Shown: piece by piece, positions 28,459 through 36,114 of the stretch | Layout: each line of letters opens with the position of its first letter | Numbering within the stretch: the first letter of the stretch is position 1 | Assembly (NCBI RefSeq): GCF_002261345.1 | Contig: NZ_NEVT01000006.1 | Location: forward strand, 744,001 to 808,000 | Source: Bordetella genomosp. 2 | GTDB taxonomy: Bacteria > Pseudomonadota > Gammaproteobacteria > Burkholderiales > Burkholderiaceae_B | Direction of reading: 5' to 3' | Length of the DNA stretch: 64,000 nt | Translations under genes and position numbers: made by a program | Notes under the pieces: generated by a model | Seen by the model: the letters and a program-made list of their open reading frames with translations, nothing else | Told to the model about the DNA's origin: nothing | Database searches by the model: none

Positions 28459-29193
28459 ATGATCCACCCCTCTTTTTCCGCGACCCCGGCTCCGCCCTCG
28501 GTATCCGCCCCGCCCGCTTCCGCGCGGCGCTACCTGCTGCTCTCGCGGCCGCGCCAGCGCCTGCGCGTCGCCATCCTGGACGACCACCCCGTCATCACCC
28601 TCGGCGTGGCGGCCTATCTGCGGGCCCAGCCCGATTTCGACATCCTGCACGCCGAAACCACCGCCGACGGCCTGCTCGAAGGCCTGAAGGAACAGCCCTG
28701 TGATGTCGCGGTGGTCGATTTCTACCTGCCCAACCAGGCGTGGGACGGCATGAACTTCATCCGCCGCCTGCGCCGCCTGTATCCCGGCCTGGTCGTCATC
28801 ACGTTCTCGGCCGGCAAGCCGGCCGAAACCGAATACGCCGCCTTCCGGGCCGGCGCGGCCGGCTACCTGCCCAAGACCGCCTCGATGGCGGCGCTGGCCG
28901 ACGTGATCCGCGCCGCGGCCCACCGGCCGCGCGGCTTCGTCGCCTACGAAGACGGCGCCTTGCGCACCTCGCCGCCACGGCACCCCGACTCGCGCCTGAC
29001 CACCGCGGAAATCGAAGTCCTGCGCCAGATCGCCCAGGGGCGCTCGGTAACCCAGGTCGCCGCGCGCCTGCTGCGCAGCAAGAAAACCATCAGCACCCAC
29101 AAGCGGCGGGCCATGCGCAAGCTCGGCCTGGCCGACGACCTGGCGCTCGCCCTTTACCTGAACGAGAAATTCGACCAGAACACCGGCCCGTGA
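28459..29193 (+). CDS. RcsB-like response regulator (REC + LuxR-type HTH)
   Basis: The 244-residue protein has a receiver domain with the acidic pair D41-D42, phosphoacceptor D87 (VVDFYLP) and K139, after a 35-residue Pro/Ser-rich N-terminal extension. The output domain at 180-235 (LTTAEIEVLRQIAQGRSV...KKTISTHKRRAMRKLGL, then a DDLAL tail) is closer to RcsB (KTISSQKKSAMMKLG) than to BvgA or NarL. Its stop overlaps the start of a stand-alone HPt gene. No sensor kinase is nearby. Confidence 0.87.
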   Translation: MIHPSFSATPAPPSVSAPPASARRYLLLSRPRQRLRVAILDDHPVITLGVAAYLRAQPDFDILHAETTADGLLEGLKEQPCDVAVVDFYLPNQAWDGMNFIRRLRRLYPGLVVITFSAGKPAETEYAAFRAGAAGYLPKTASMAALADVIRAAAHRPRGFVAYEDGALRTSPPRHPDSRLTTAEIEVLRQIAQGRSVTQVAARLLRSKKTISTHKRRAMRKLGLADDLALALYLNEKFDQNTGP

Positions 29194-29543
29194 AGCGCAT
29201 GCTCAACCTGTCCACCGTGCTGGCGTTGTATCCCGATGCCGCCGGCCGCCGGGCGTTCCTCGAGCTGTCGCTGGCCCAGGCCCGGGCCGACCTGGCCGCC
29301 ATTCGCCAGGCCGTCGCAGCCGGCGACTACGTTGAGGCGCGGCAGCAGACGCATCGCGCCAAGGGCACCGTCAGCTTCCTGGGCACCGATCCCGACGCCA
29401 TGCGGCACCTCGATGCCCTGACCGCAGCACTGCGGGCCGCGGACCCGGCGCGCATCGCCCTGGCGCACGCCCCGGCGGAGGCCAGCCTGCAGCAGCTCGA
29501 AGCCGAACTGCTGCGGCAGCTCGCCGCCATTCCGGCCGCCTGA
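29190..29543 (+). CDS. Stand-alone histidine phosphotransfer (HPt) protein
   Basis: The small all-helical protein has the HPt motif THRAKGTVSFLG; the His is residue 52 counted from the ATG at 29199. HPt proteins relay phosphate between a hybrid kinase and a response regulator. The GTG at 29190 overlaps the regulator's TGA (GTGA), suggesting coupled translation; the ATG at 29199 is an alternative start. Together the pair suggests an Rcs/Bvg-type multistep phosphorelay whose kinase is encoded elsewhere. Confidence 0.8.
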   Translation: MKRMLNLSTVLALYPDAAGRRAFLELSLAQARADLAAIRQAVAAGDYVEARQQTHRAKGTVSFLGTDPDAMRHLDALTAALRAADPARIALAHAPAEASLQQLEAELLRQLAAIPAA

Positions 29544-29557
29544 GCCGGCCTGCCGCG

Positions 29558-30466
29558 TCAGGCTTCCAGGTGCGGCCGCATCAAGGTCTCGAACCAGTCC
29601 AGGAACACCCCCAGGCGCTCGGACCGCTGGCGCCTGTGCGGATACAGCAGCGATATCGGCATGGACGGGGGCCGGTGATCCGGCATGATCTCGACCAGGT
29701 CGCCCGATTCCAGCAGATGCCTGACATCGAAGCGCGGTATCTGGATCATGCCCGCGCCCGCCAGGCAGCAGGCAATGTAGCTCTCGGCATTATTCACGAT
29801 GACCCTGCTGGGCACTTCCATTGCGTGCAGGCCGCCGTTGCCCGCCAGGTATTCCCAGGGCGACTCCCGGCCCGTGCGCGCCGCAGCGTAGCCCACCGAC
29901 CAGTGGCCCTTGCGCAGGTCCGCCGGCCGCACCGGTTCGCCATGCTCGCGCAGGTATCCGGGGCTGGCGCAATTGATCAAGGCCACCTGCCCCAGCGGCC
30001 GCACCACCAGGCTGCTGTCATGCAGCGCGCCAACCCGCACGGCGCAATCGACGCCTTCACGCACCAGGTCGATGGCCCGGTCGGATGAGCCCAGGTATAT
30101 CTGCAGCGCCGGATGGCTGCGCAGCAGCCCAGGCAGCGCGGGTGCGATCAGCCGCCGGGCGATGCGGCTGGGCACGTCGATATTGAGCCGGCCCGCCACC
30201 TGCCGCTGGCTGCCCTGGAACAATTGATCGATATCTTCCAGGTCGGCCAGCAGCGGGCGCAGGCGTTCGAGCAATTGCATGCCGTCGGCGGTCAGTCGAA
30301 CCTGGCGCGTCGTACGGTGCAACAGGCGCACGCCGACCTGCGCTTCCAGTTGCTGGATGGCGGCGGACACGGACGCGCGCGGCAAACCCAGCCGGTTGGC
30401 CGCCTTGATGAAACTGCCCATCTCCGCCACCTGCGCGAAGACGCGATATTGCTGGAATCTGTCCAT
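29558..30466 (-). CDS. LysR-family transcriptional regulator
   Basis: The 302-residue protein has an N-terminal winged HTH (GSFIKAANRLGLPRASVSAAIQQLEAQVGVRLLHRTTRQVRLT) and a type-2 periplasmic-binding-fold effector domain of the kind found in the large PA0477/DmlR-like group. It is convergent with the HPt gene. The SDR gene at 30764, whose promoter carries a dyad, is its most plausible target, but LysR genes are normally divergent from their targets and this one is not. Confidence 0.92.
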   Translation of the reverse strand: MDRFQQYRVFAQVAEMGSFIKAANRLGLPRASVSAAIQQLEAQVGVRLLHRTTRQVRLTADGMQLLERLRPLLADLEDIDQLFQGSQRQVAGRLNIDVPSRIARRLIAPALPGLLRSHPALQIYLGSSDRAIDLVREGVDCAVRVGALHDSSLVVRPLGQVALINCASPGYLREHGEPVRPADLRKGHWSVGYAAARTGRESPWEYLAGNGGLHAMEVPSRVIVNNAESYIACCLAGAGMIQIPRFDVRHLLESGDLVEIMPDHRPPSMPISLLYPHRRQRSERLGVFLDWFETLMRPHLEA

Positions 30467-30513
30467 GCGCTCCGATTATGCGCGGCCGGGCCCATGCGGG
30501 CCCCGTTTCGACG

Positions 30514-30756
30514 CTACCTCCTGCGCCACAGCAGCCACGCCGCCGCCACGGGAATGCCGAACAGCACCGCGTGAATGGGCAGCTCTTCGGCCAGTGAGTA
30601 GCCATGCGACAGGCCGGTGGCCAGATTCCAGCATGACGCACCCAGCCAGACCACCGTGAACGCGCCGGCAGCCAGCGTGCGGCGGCTGGCCGGCGCCAGC
30701 CGCAGGAACAGCACAGCCAGCACGATTCCCACTGCGATCAGGACCAGGGTGCGCAT
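30514..30756 (-). CDS. Small membrane protein (80 aa), function unknown
   Basis: Three hydrophobic segments (LVLIAVGIVLAVLFL, AGAFTVVWLGASCW and HAVLFGIPVAAAWLLW) and a positive C terminus RRR indicate a small inner-membrane protein. I do not recognise a named family. It lies eight bases after the SDR gene and 47 bp before the LysR gene, all on one strand, so it is probably part of that unit. Confidence 0.6.
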   Translation of the reverse strand: MRTLVLIAVGIVLAVLFLRLAPASRRTLAAGAFTVVWLGASCWNLATGLSHGYSLAEELPIHAVLFGIPVAAAWLLWRRR

Positions 30757-30763
30757 GTCAACC

Positions 30764-31537
30764 TCACTTGGTGGTGTAGCCGCCGTTGATCAGGATGGTC
30801 TGGCCGGTCATCCACCACGTATCGCTGACCAGGTGCCGGATGAACGGCACGACGTCCTCGATGTGGGTCAGGCCGGTCGGCGTGAAGGGCGATAGCGCCG
30901 CGGCAGTCTTGTGGTATGCCACCGCGTCGTCGCTCTCGGCCGGGTAGAAGAAGGGAGTGTCCATGGGACCGGGGCCCACGGCGTTGACCGAGATGCCGCG
31001 CGCGCCGAACTCCTTGGCGGCGGCGCGCGTGTAGTGCTCCACGGGCGCTTTGGTGCCCGCGTAGGCGGAATAGAACGGCGTGAAGGCGCCCAGCAGCGAA
31101 GTGACCAGGGTCACGACCTTGCCATTGTCATTGACGTGCTTGCCCGCTTCTTTCAGGAAGAAGAACGCCGACTTGCTGTTGATGGCGGTCATCTCGTCGT
31201 ATTCCGCCTCGGTAATTTCAGTGAAAGGCTTCTTGAGCACCTTGCCGACCGTGTTGATGGCGATGTCGGGCCGGCCCACGGCGGCGATGGTATCGGCGAA
31301 CAACTTCTCGACCGCGCCTGCCGTGGTCAGGTCGCCTTGCAGCGCGACGGCCTGGGCGCCGGCCGCCTTGACGGCCGCCACGGTGTCATCGGCGGCGGCC
31401 TTGGACGCATCGCTGTTGTAATGGACCACGACGGCGCGGGCGCCGTGCCCGGCCAGGTCGCGGGCGATCAGCCCGCCCAGATTCTTCGCGCCGCCGGCGA
31501 TCAGCGCCACTTTGCCCTTGATGGAATGGTCAGCCAT
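30764..31537 (-). CDS. Short-chain dehydrogenase/reductase
   Basis: The 257-residue SDR has the cofactor region ALIAGGAKNLGGLIARDLA near the N terminus, INTVGK in place of the usual NNAG, and the catalytic YAGTKAPVEHY (YxxxK). A Ser at the expected position precedes it (SLLGAFTPFYS). The glycine-rich motif is the GGxxNxG-like variant (AGGAKNLGG). A GGAGG lies upstream of the ATG at 31537. The substrate is unknown. Confidence 0.88.
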   Translation of the reverse strand: MADHSIKGKVALIAGGAKNLGGLIARDLAGHGARAVVVHYNSDASKAAADDTVAAVKAAGAQAVALQGDLTTAGAVEKLFADTIAAVGRPDIAINTVGKVLKKPFTEITEAEYDEMTAINSKSAFFFLKEAGKHVNDNGKVVTLVTSLLGAFTPFYSAYAGTKAPVEHYTRAAAKEFGARGISVNAVGPGPMDTPFFYPAESDDAVAYHKTAAALSPFTPTGLTHIEDVVPFIRHLVSDTWWMTGQTILINGGYTTK

Positions 31538-31608
31538 GGAAAGCCTCCTTCAGGTATCGATGGAGCTGCCAGATTAGGTCCACCGGGCGGCGCGATAAAC
31601 CAGTGAAG

Positions 31609-31627
31609 TCTGGATAGATTATCCAGA
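31609..31627. promoter_or_regulatory. Operator-like dyad upstream of the SDR gene
   Basis: tctggata (31609-31616) and tatccaga (31620-31627) form a perfect 8-bp dyad with a three-base centre, 72 bp before the SDR start. It also contains a -10-like GATAAT on the minus strand. It is a candidate binding site for the LysR regulator at 29558 or for an unlinked regulator. It lies in the 249-bp gap between the SDR gene and speG. Confidence 0.45.
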
Positions 31628-31786
31628 AATGGCGACCAATGAAAGTACCGGGCTCGACGGCCCGGGCCCTGCGGCAATGGCGCGGCGGCGGCGCCCCATG
31701 CGCGCCATGGCGGTATGCTTGCATTATGGTCCATTGGCGGCCATCCCGCGCCGCATGGCGATCATTTGCAATACTTGACGAATCCC

Positions 31787-32353
31787 ATGGCAAATATCTC
31801 CGACATCAGGCTGCGTCCGCTCGAACGCGGCGACCTGCACTTCGTGCATACCCTCAACAACAACGACGCCATCATGCGCTACTGGTTCGAGGAGCCCTAT
31901 GAAGCCTATGACGAGCTCGCCGCACTGTACGACCGCCATATCCACGACCAGTACGAGCGCCGCTTCATCATCGAACACGAAAGCGGCAAGCCGGCCGGGC
32001 TGGTCGAACTGGTGGAAATCAACTACATCCACCGGCGCGCCGAATTCCAGATCATCGTCGCCCCGGCCTTCCAGGGACGCGGCTACGCCAAGCGCGCCAC
32101 CCGCATCGCCGCAGGCTACGCCTTCCGGGTGCTCAACCTGCACAAGGTCTACCTGGTCGTGGACAAGGACAACCAGGCAGCCACCCACATCTACCAGGGA
32201 TGCGGCTTCCAGATCGAGGGCGAGCTGAAAGAGGAGTTCTTCTCCAACGGCCGCTACCGCGACGCCTATCGCATGGCGTTGCTGCAACAGGACTACCTGG
32301 CCGCGTACGGCCCAGCGCCGGACGAGGCCTCGGTGCTGCACGACCGCGGCTAG
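31787..32353 (+). CDS. speG: Spermidine N-acetyltransferase
   Basis: The 188-residue GNAT protein aligns with SpeG from its start ([23 protein letters not shown]) through the polyamine-site helix [13 protein letters not shown] to the acetyl-CoA motif [15 protein letters not shown] and [20 protein letters not shown]. It acetylates spermidine or spermine and lowers polyamine toxicity. The ATG at 31787 is chosen over upstream in-frame codons because SpeG starts at this point. Confidence 0.92.
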   Translation: MANISDIRLRPLERGDLHFVHTLNNNDAIMRYWFEEPYEAYDELAALYDRHIHDQYERRFIIEHESGKPAGLVELVEINYIHRRAEFQIIVAPAFQGRGYAKRATRIAAGYAFRVLNLHKVYLVVDKDNQAATHIYQGCGFQIEGELKEEFFSNGRYRDAYRMALLQQDYLAAYGPAPDEASVLHDRG

Positions 32354-32362
32354 CCGACGACC

Positions 32363-32770
32363 ATGGGCCTGGCTGCCGACTGCCGCGCCTGGGCCGCGCG
32401 CCTGAAGCGCGATGCGCTTACCCTCTGGTTCGCGGCGCGCCACCCGCGCACCCCCTGGTACGCCAAGGCCCTGGCGGCATTCGTGGTCGCGTATGCGCTC
32501 AGCCCCATCGACCTGATCCCGGACTTCATCCCCGTGCTCGGATTGGTCGACGACGCGCTGCTGCTGCCGGCCCTGATCTGGCTCGCGGTCCGGTTGACAC
32601 CGGCGGACGTGCTGGCGGCATGCCGGGCCGAAGCCGCGCAATGGCTGGCCAGTTCGCGACAACGTCCCAAGAGTCGCGCCGGCGCCGTTGTCATCGTGGC
32701 GCTCTGGCTGGCAGCGGGGTTGGCAGTGCTGTACGGCGTGGCCGCCTGGCGCGGCTGGATCGCGGAATAG
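32363..32770 (+). CDS. YkvA-family DUF1232 membrane protein
   Basis: The 135-residue protein has the DUF1232 core PWYAKALAAFVVAYALSPIDLIPDFIPVLG with its conserved SPIDLIPD..P motif and a C-terminal membrane helix (AGAVVIVALWLAAGLAVLYGV). Function is unknown for the family. It lies nine bases after speG and probably shares its mRNA. Confidence 0.85.
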   Translation: MGLAADCRAWAARLKRDALTLWFAARHPRTPWYAKALAAFVVAYALSPIDLIPDFIPVLGLVDDALLLPALIWLAVRLTPADVLAACRAEAAQWLASSRQRPKSRAGAVVIVALWLAAGLAVLYGVAAWRGWIAE

Positions 32771-32969
32771 GCCGGATGCGTCCATGTGCGCACTCCCTCG
32801 GTGGGCCGCGCAAATCCAAAGAATCGTCAAGAATCGCCAATTCTTGCGAATTCAGACACGTTCTGTGGCATTCGGCGGCCGTGTGCATTATCTGATTGCA
32901 TATGGACGCCGATTTATCGACGCCGGCTTCATTAGACTGGGTCAGGTCGAAACTTCCATTGGCAATCCG

Positions 32970-33335
32970 ATGAAGCTGCTCAACGATACTCAGCGCGTCC
33001 AGAGCCTGCGTCCGCGGGTCATCGAAATCGACTACGGCCTGTTCCGCGGGTACGTAGACATCCAGGACCACAGCCCGAACGCCGGCACATCCAGCAAAGC
33101 CCAGTATTGCCGCACTGCCGTCCCGTCCCGCGAACTGGCCGAACGCCAGGCACTGGAACTGGCGCGGCGGCTGGGCACCCAAGCCAGGCAGGCCGGCGCA
33201 TCCACGCACTTGATGTGCGACAGCCTGGGCGACGGCCTGGCGGGCCGGCGCGAGCTCGACGGCATTCCCGCATCGCTGCTGCGGCGAGAGGCCGGCCGCG
33301 CGACGGCACGCAAGCACTTGCGCGCCGTGGCCTGA
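32970..33335 (+). CDS. Hypothetical protein (121 aa), unrecognised
   Basis: The ATG at 32970 gives MKLLNDTQRVQSL..., rich in Arg/Ala/Leu, with two internal cysteines and a helical second half (RELAERQALELARRLGTQARQ). I recognise no domain. Support is moderate: the frame is open, an AT-rich 199-bp upstream gap (with a small dyad at 32829-32845) could hold a promoter, and a clean terminator follows six bases after the stop. Confidence 0.5.
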   Translation: MKLLNDTQRVQSLRPRVIEIDYGLFRGYVDIQDHSPNAGTSSKAQYCRTAVPSRELAERQALELARRLGTQARQAGASTHLMCDSLGDGLAGRRELDGIPASLLRREAGRATARKHLRAVA

Positions 33336-33340
33336 TCTGC

Positions 33341-33364
33341 AGCGCCGGTTCGCCGGCGCTTTTT
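33341..33364 (+). terminator. Rho-independent terminator with UUCG loop
   Basis: A perfect 8-bp stem agcgccgg/ccggcgct around a TTCG tetraloop is followed by TTTTT starting at the base of the stem. It ends the 121-aa gene. Confidence 0.9.
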
Positions 33365-33440
33365 CATTCCGGCACGCCATTTGCTACGCCCTGCCGCAAG
33401 CGGACATTGAACCGACCGCGGTACGACGGGGAACAGACAA

Positions 33441-34589
33441 ATGGCGAAACACCGCCCTTACCGGATCGGCATTTCGGGCTCATATGGCGGCCTCAACCTG
33501 GGCGACGAGGCCATACTCGAGAGCATCGTCACGCAACTGCGAGCCAGCACGGCGGCGGAGATCACGGTGTTCTCACGCAACTGCCAGGACACCGAGGCGC
33601 GGCACCAGATCGACCGCGCCGTACCCGTACGTGAACTGAGCCGCGAACAGGCCCGCCAGGAAGTCGCGCGCCTCGATGTGTTCATCCTGGGCGGCGGCGG
33701 CATCCTGTTCGACGGCGAGGCCGATATTTACCTGCGCGAGGTGCTGCTGGCCAATGAGCTGGGGGTGCCGGTGATGGTCTACGCCGTGAGTGCGGGACCG
33801 TTGTCGCGCACTTCCAACCGCGAACTGGTATGCGATGCGCTCAAGTCCGCGGCGGTGATCAGCGTGCGGGACCGGCAAGGTTTCCGCGTGCTGGAGGAAG
33901 CCGGCCTGCAACGGGAAATGCACATTACCGCCGACCCCGCCCTGCTGATGAAAGCCCGGCCCTTGCCCAAGACCGCCTTGACGCGCGAAGGGCTGGACCT
34001 ATCGAGGCGGCGGATCGGATTCTCCGTGCGCGAACCGGGGCCGGCCGCGCCCGGGATCAGCGTCGATCACTATCACGAACTGCTGGCGAATGCGGCTGAC
34101 TTCATGGTGCAGCGCTTCGACGCCGATGTGGTTTTCATTCCGCTGGAGCGCGGCAACCAGGACCTGCAGCACAGCCATGCCGTGGTGGCGCGCATGCAAT
34201 ACGCCCAGCACGCGACAGTATTGAAGGGCCAGTACAGCGCCGGCCAGTTGATGACCATCATGGGCGGCTTCGAGTTCTGCGTCGGCATGCGGCTGCACTT
34301 CCTGATCTTCGCCGCGCTGCAGGGCGTACCGTTCGTGGCGCTGCCGTATGCGTCCAAGGTGACTGGCCTGCTCCAGGCCCTGGACATGGAGACACCGCCC
34401 TTGCACGACGTCAGCCCCGGCCAGCTGCTCGCCTCGATCGACCACTCGTGGGACTTCCGGGCCAAGATCCAGAAACACATCCGCCAACGACTGCCGGCGC
34501 TGCAGGAACGGGCGCGCGAGAACCATACCCTGCTCATGAACCTGCTCGACAGCCTGGCGCCGGCCGGACCAGGCGAGGAAGAGGACTGA
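33441..34589 (+). CDS. Polysaccharide pyruvyl transferase family protein (CsaB/WcaK type)
   Basis: The 382-residue protein starts with the family nucleotide/acceptor motif GSYGGLNLGDEAILESI and has GGGGILFDGEAD, a central ADPALLM and the C-terminal GMRLHFLIFAALQGVPFVAL typical of the CsaB/WcaK superfamily. Members add pyruvyl ketals to cell-wall or exopolysaccharide sugars, or are related transferases. No other polysaccharide genes are adjacent, so its acceptor is unknown. It is one base from, and co-directional with, the FAD oxidoreductase gene. Confidence 0.85.
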   Translation: MAKHRPYRIGISGSYGGLNLGDEAILESIVTQLRASTAAEITVFSRNCQDTEARHQIDRAVPVRELSREQARQEVARLDVFILGGGGILFDGEADIYLREVLLANELGVPVMVYAVSAGPLSRTSNRELVCDALKSAAVISVRDRQGFRVLEEAGLQREMHITADPALLMKARPLPKTALTREGLDLSRRRIGFSVREPGPAAPGISVDHYHELLANAADFMVQRFDADVVFIPLERGNQDLQHSHAVVARMQYAQHATVLKGQYSAGQLMTIMGGFEFCVGMRLHFLIFAALQGVPFVALPYASKVTGLLQALDMETPPLHDVSPGQLLASIDHSWDFRAKIQKHIRQRLPALQERARENHTLLMNLLDSLAPAGPGEEED

Positions 34590-34590
34590 C

Positions 34591-36006
34591 ATGCCCATGC
34601 TCCAGAAGCCCGCCGCCATGCCGGAACTGACCCTGCCCGCGCGCCGGGCCGGCCTGGCCGCCGAGACCGACGTGCTGGTGGTGGGCGGCGGGCCGTCCGG
34701 CATCGGCGCGGCGCTGGGCGCCGCGCGCGCCGGTGCGGATGTGATCCTGGTCGAGCGGTACGGCTTCCTGGGCGGCAACGCCACGGCGGCGCTGGTCATG
34801 CCCTTGATGTCGTTCCATACCCAGCGTCCCGTCTTCGAAAAACTGGGCGTGACCAACCTGCTGCCCAACGACCACGGCCCCGGCCATCCGGTCATCGCCG
34901 GCGTGCTCAAGGAACTGCTCGAGCGGCTGGTGCAAAGCGGCGGCGCGGTGGCACCCTCGCTCGACACCGGATACGTGGTGCCGTTCGACCCGGAACTGTT
35001 CAAATGGGTGGCGCTCGAACTGCTGGACCAGGCCGGCGTCTGCATGCTGTTCCATGCCTTCGCCAGCGGCGTGGTCGGCGATGGCGGGGTCGAAGGCGTG
35101 ATCTTCGAAACCAAGAGCGGCCCGCTGGTCGTCAAGGCAAAAACCGTGGTCGATTGCACCGGCGACGGCGACATCGCGGCGCTGTCCGGAGCCAGCTATG
35201 AAATCGGCCGCGCGACCGACGGCCTGGTCCAGCCCATGACGCTGATGTTCCGCATGGCGGATTTCAATCCGGCGTCCTTCCAGGAGTATGTCCGGCGCAA
35301 CCCAGCCCAATGGCGCGGCGTGCACGGCTTGTGGGACCTGGTCCAACAGGCCTCCGCCAATGAGGAACTCGACCTGGCCCGGGAAGACATCCTGTTCTTC
35401 GCCACGCCCCACCCGCGCGAAGTGAGCGTGAACTCGACCCGTGTGACCCGGGTATTGGGCACGGACGTATGGGACTGGAGCCTGGCCGAATGGGAAAGCC
35501 GCCGGCAGATGAACCAGCTGGTGCGCTTCCTGCGCAGATATGTGCCCGGCTTCGAAGAAAGCTATGCGGTGCAGAGCGGCGTCCACGCCGGCGTGCGGGA
35601 AACGCGCCGCATCGTCGGCGAATACCAGTTGACCGCCGACGACCTGCTGAACGCGCGCAAATTCCCGGACGCGATCGCGCGCGGCACGTATCCGGTGGAC
35701 ATCCACAACCCCGCCGGCAAAGGCACGACGCTCAGGCGCATTCCGGAAGAAGACGCCTACGACATTCCGCTGCGAGCGCTGATCCCGCAGCGTGTCGACG
35801 GGGTGATCGTGGCCGGACGCTGTATTTCGGGCACGCATGAAGCGCATTCTTCATATCGGGTGATGCCCATTGCAATGGCCACCGGCCAGGCGGCAGGCGT
35901 ATGCGCGGCGACAGCGTCCCGCGCAGGTATCGTGCCGCGGGATGTGCCGGCCGGAGAGGTGCAGGAAGAACTGCGGCGGCAGGGGGCGAATCTGGATCGG
36001 ACGTGA
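34591..36006 (+). CDS. FAD-dependent oxidoreductase (FAD_oxidored family)
   Basis: The 471-residue flavoprotein has the dinucleotide fold DVLVVGGGPSGIGAALGAARAGADVILVER at residues 26-55, the block LGGNATAALVMP, a mid-protein DCTGDGDIAALSGA and the C-terminal VIVAGRCISGTHEAH...TGQAAG. The family contains uncharacterised dehydrogenases, often fused or linked to varied metabolism. Its start codon follows the pyruvyl-transferase-family stop by one base, so the two are translationally coupled and likely act in one pathway. Confidence 0.85.
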   Translation: MPMLQKPAAMPELTLPARRAGLAAETDVLVVGGGPSGIGAALGAARAGADVILVERYGFLGGNATAALVMPLMSFHTQRPVFEKLGVTNLLPNDHGPGHPVIAGVLKELLERLVQSGGAVAPSLDTGYVVPFDPELFKWVALELLDQAGVCMLFHAFASGVVGDGGVEGVIFETKSGPLVVKAKTVVDCTGDGDIAALSGASYEIGRATDGLVQPMTLMFRMADFNPASFQEYVRRNPAQWRGVHGLWDLVQQASANEELDLAREDILFFATPHPREVSVNSTRVTRVLGTDVWDWSLAEWESRRQMNQLVRFLRRYVPGFEESYAVQSGVHAGVRETRRIVGEYQLTADDLLNARKFPDAIARGTYPVDIHNPAGKGTTLRRIPEEDAYDIPLRALIPQRVDGVIVAGRCISGTHEAHSSYRVMPIAMATGQAAGVCAATASRAGIVPRDVPAGEVQEELRRQGANLDRT

Positions 36007-36114
36007 AGCGCCCTTACCAGGCCATAACGAGCATTGCGCATCAGAAAGAGAGTTATCACTTCCAATCTCTTGCTATAACGATAAGGTCCCAAGCCTGCGC
36101 GAACTACCGGCCCC

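Noticed and set aside
28459-29193. BvgA orthologue
   Set aside because: The HTH and tail match RcsB more closely, the N-terminal extension is absent from BvgA, and no bvgS-like sensor is adjacent.
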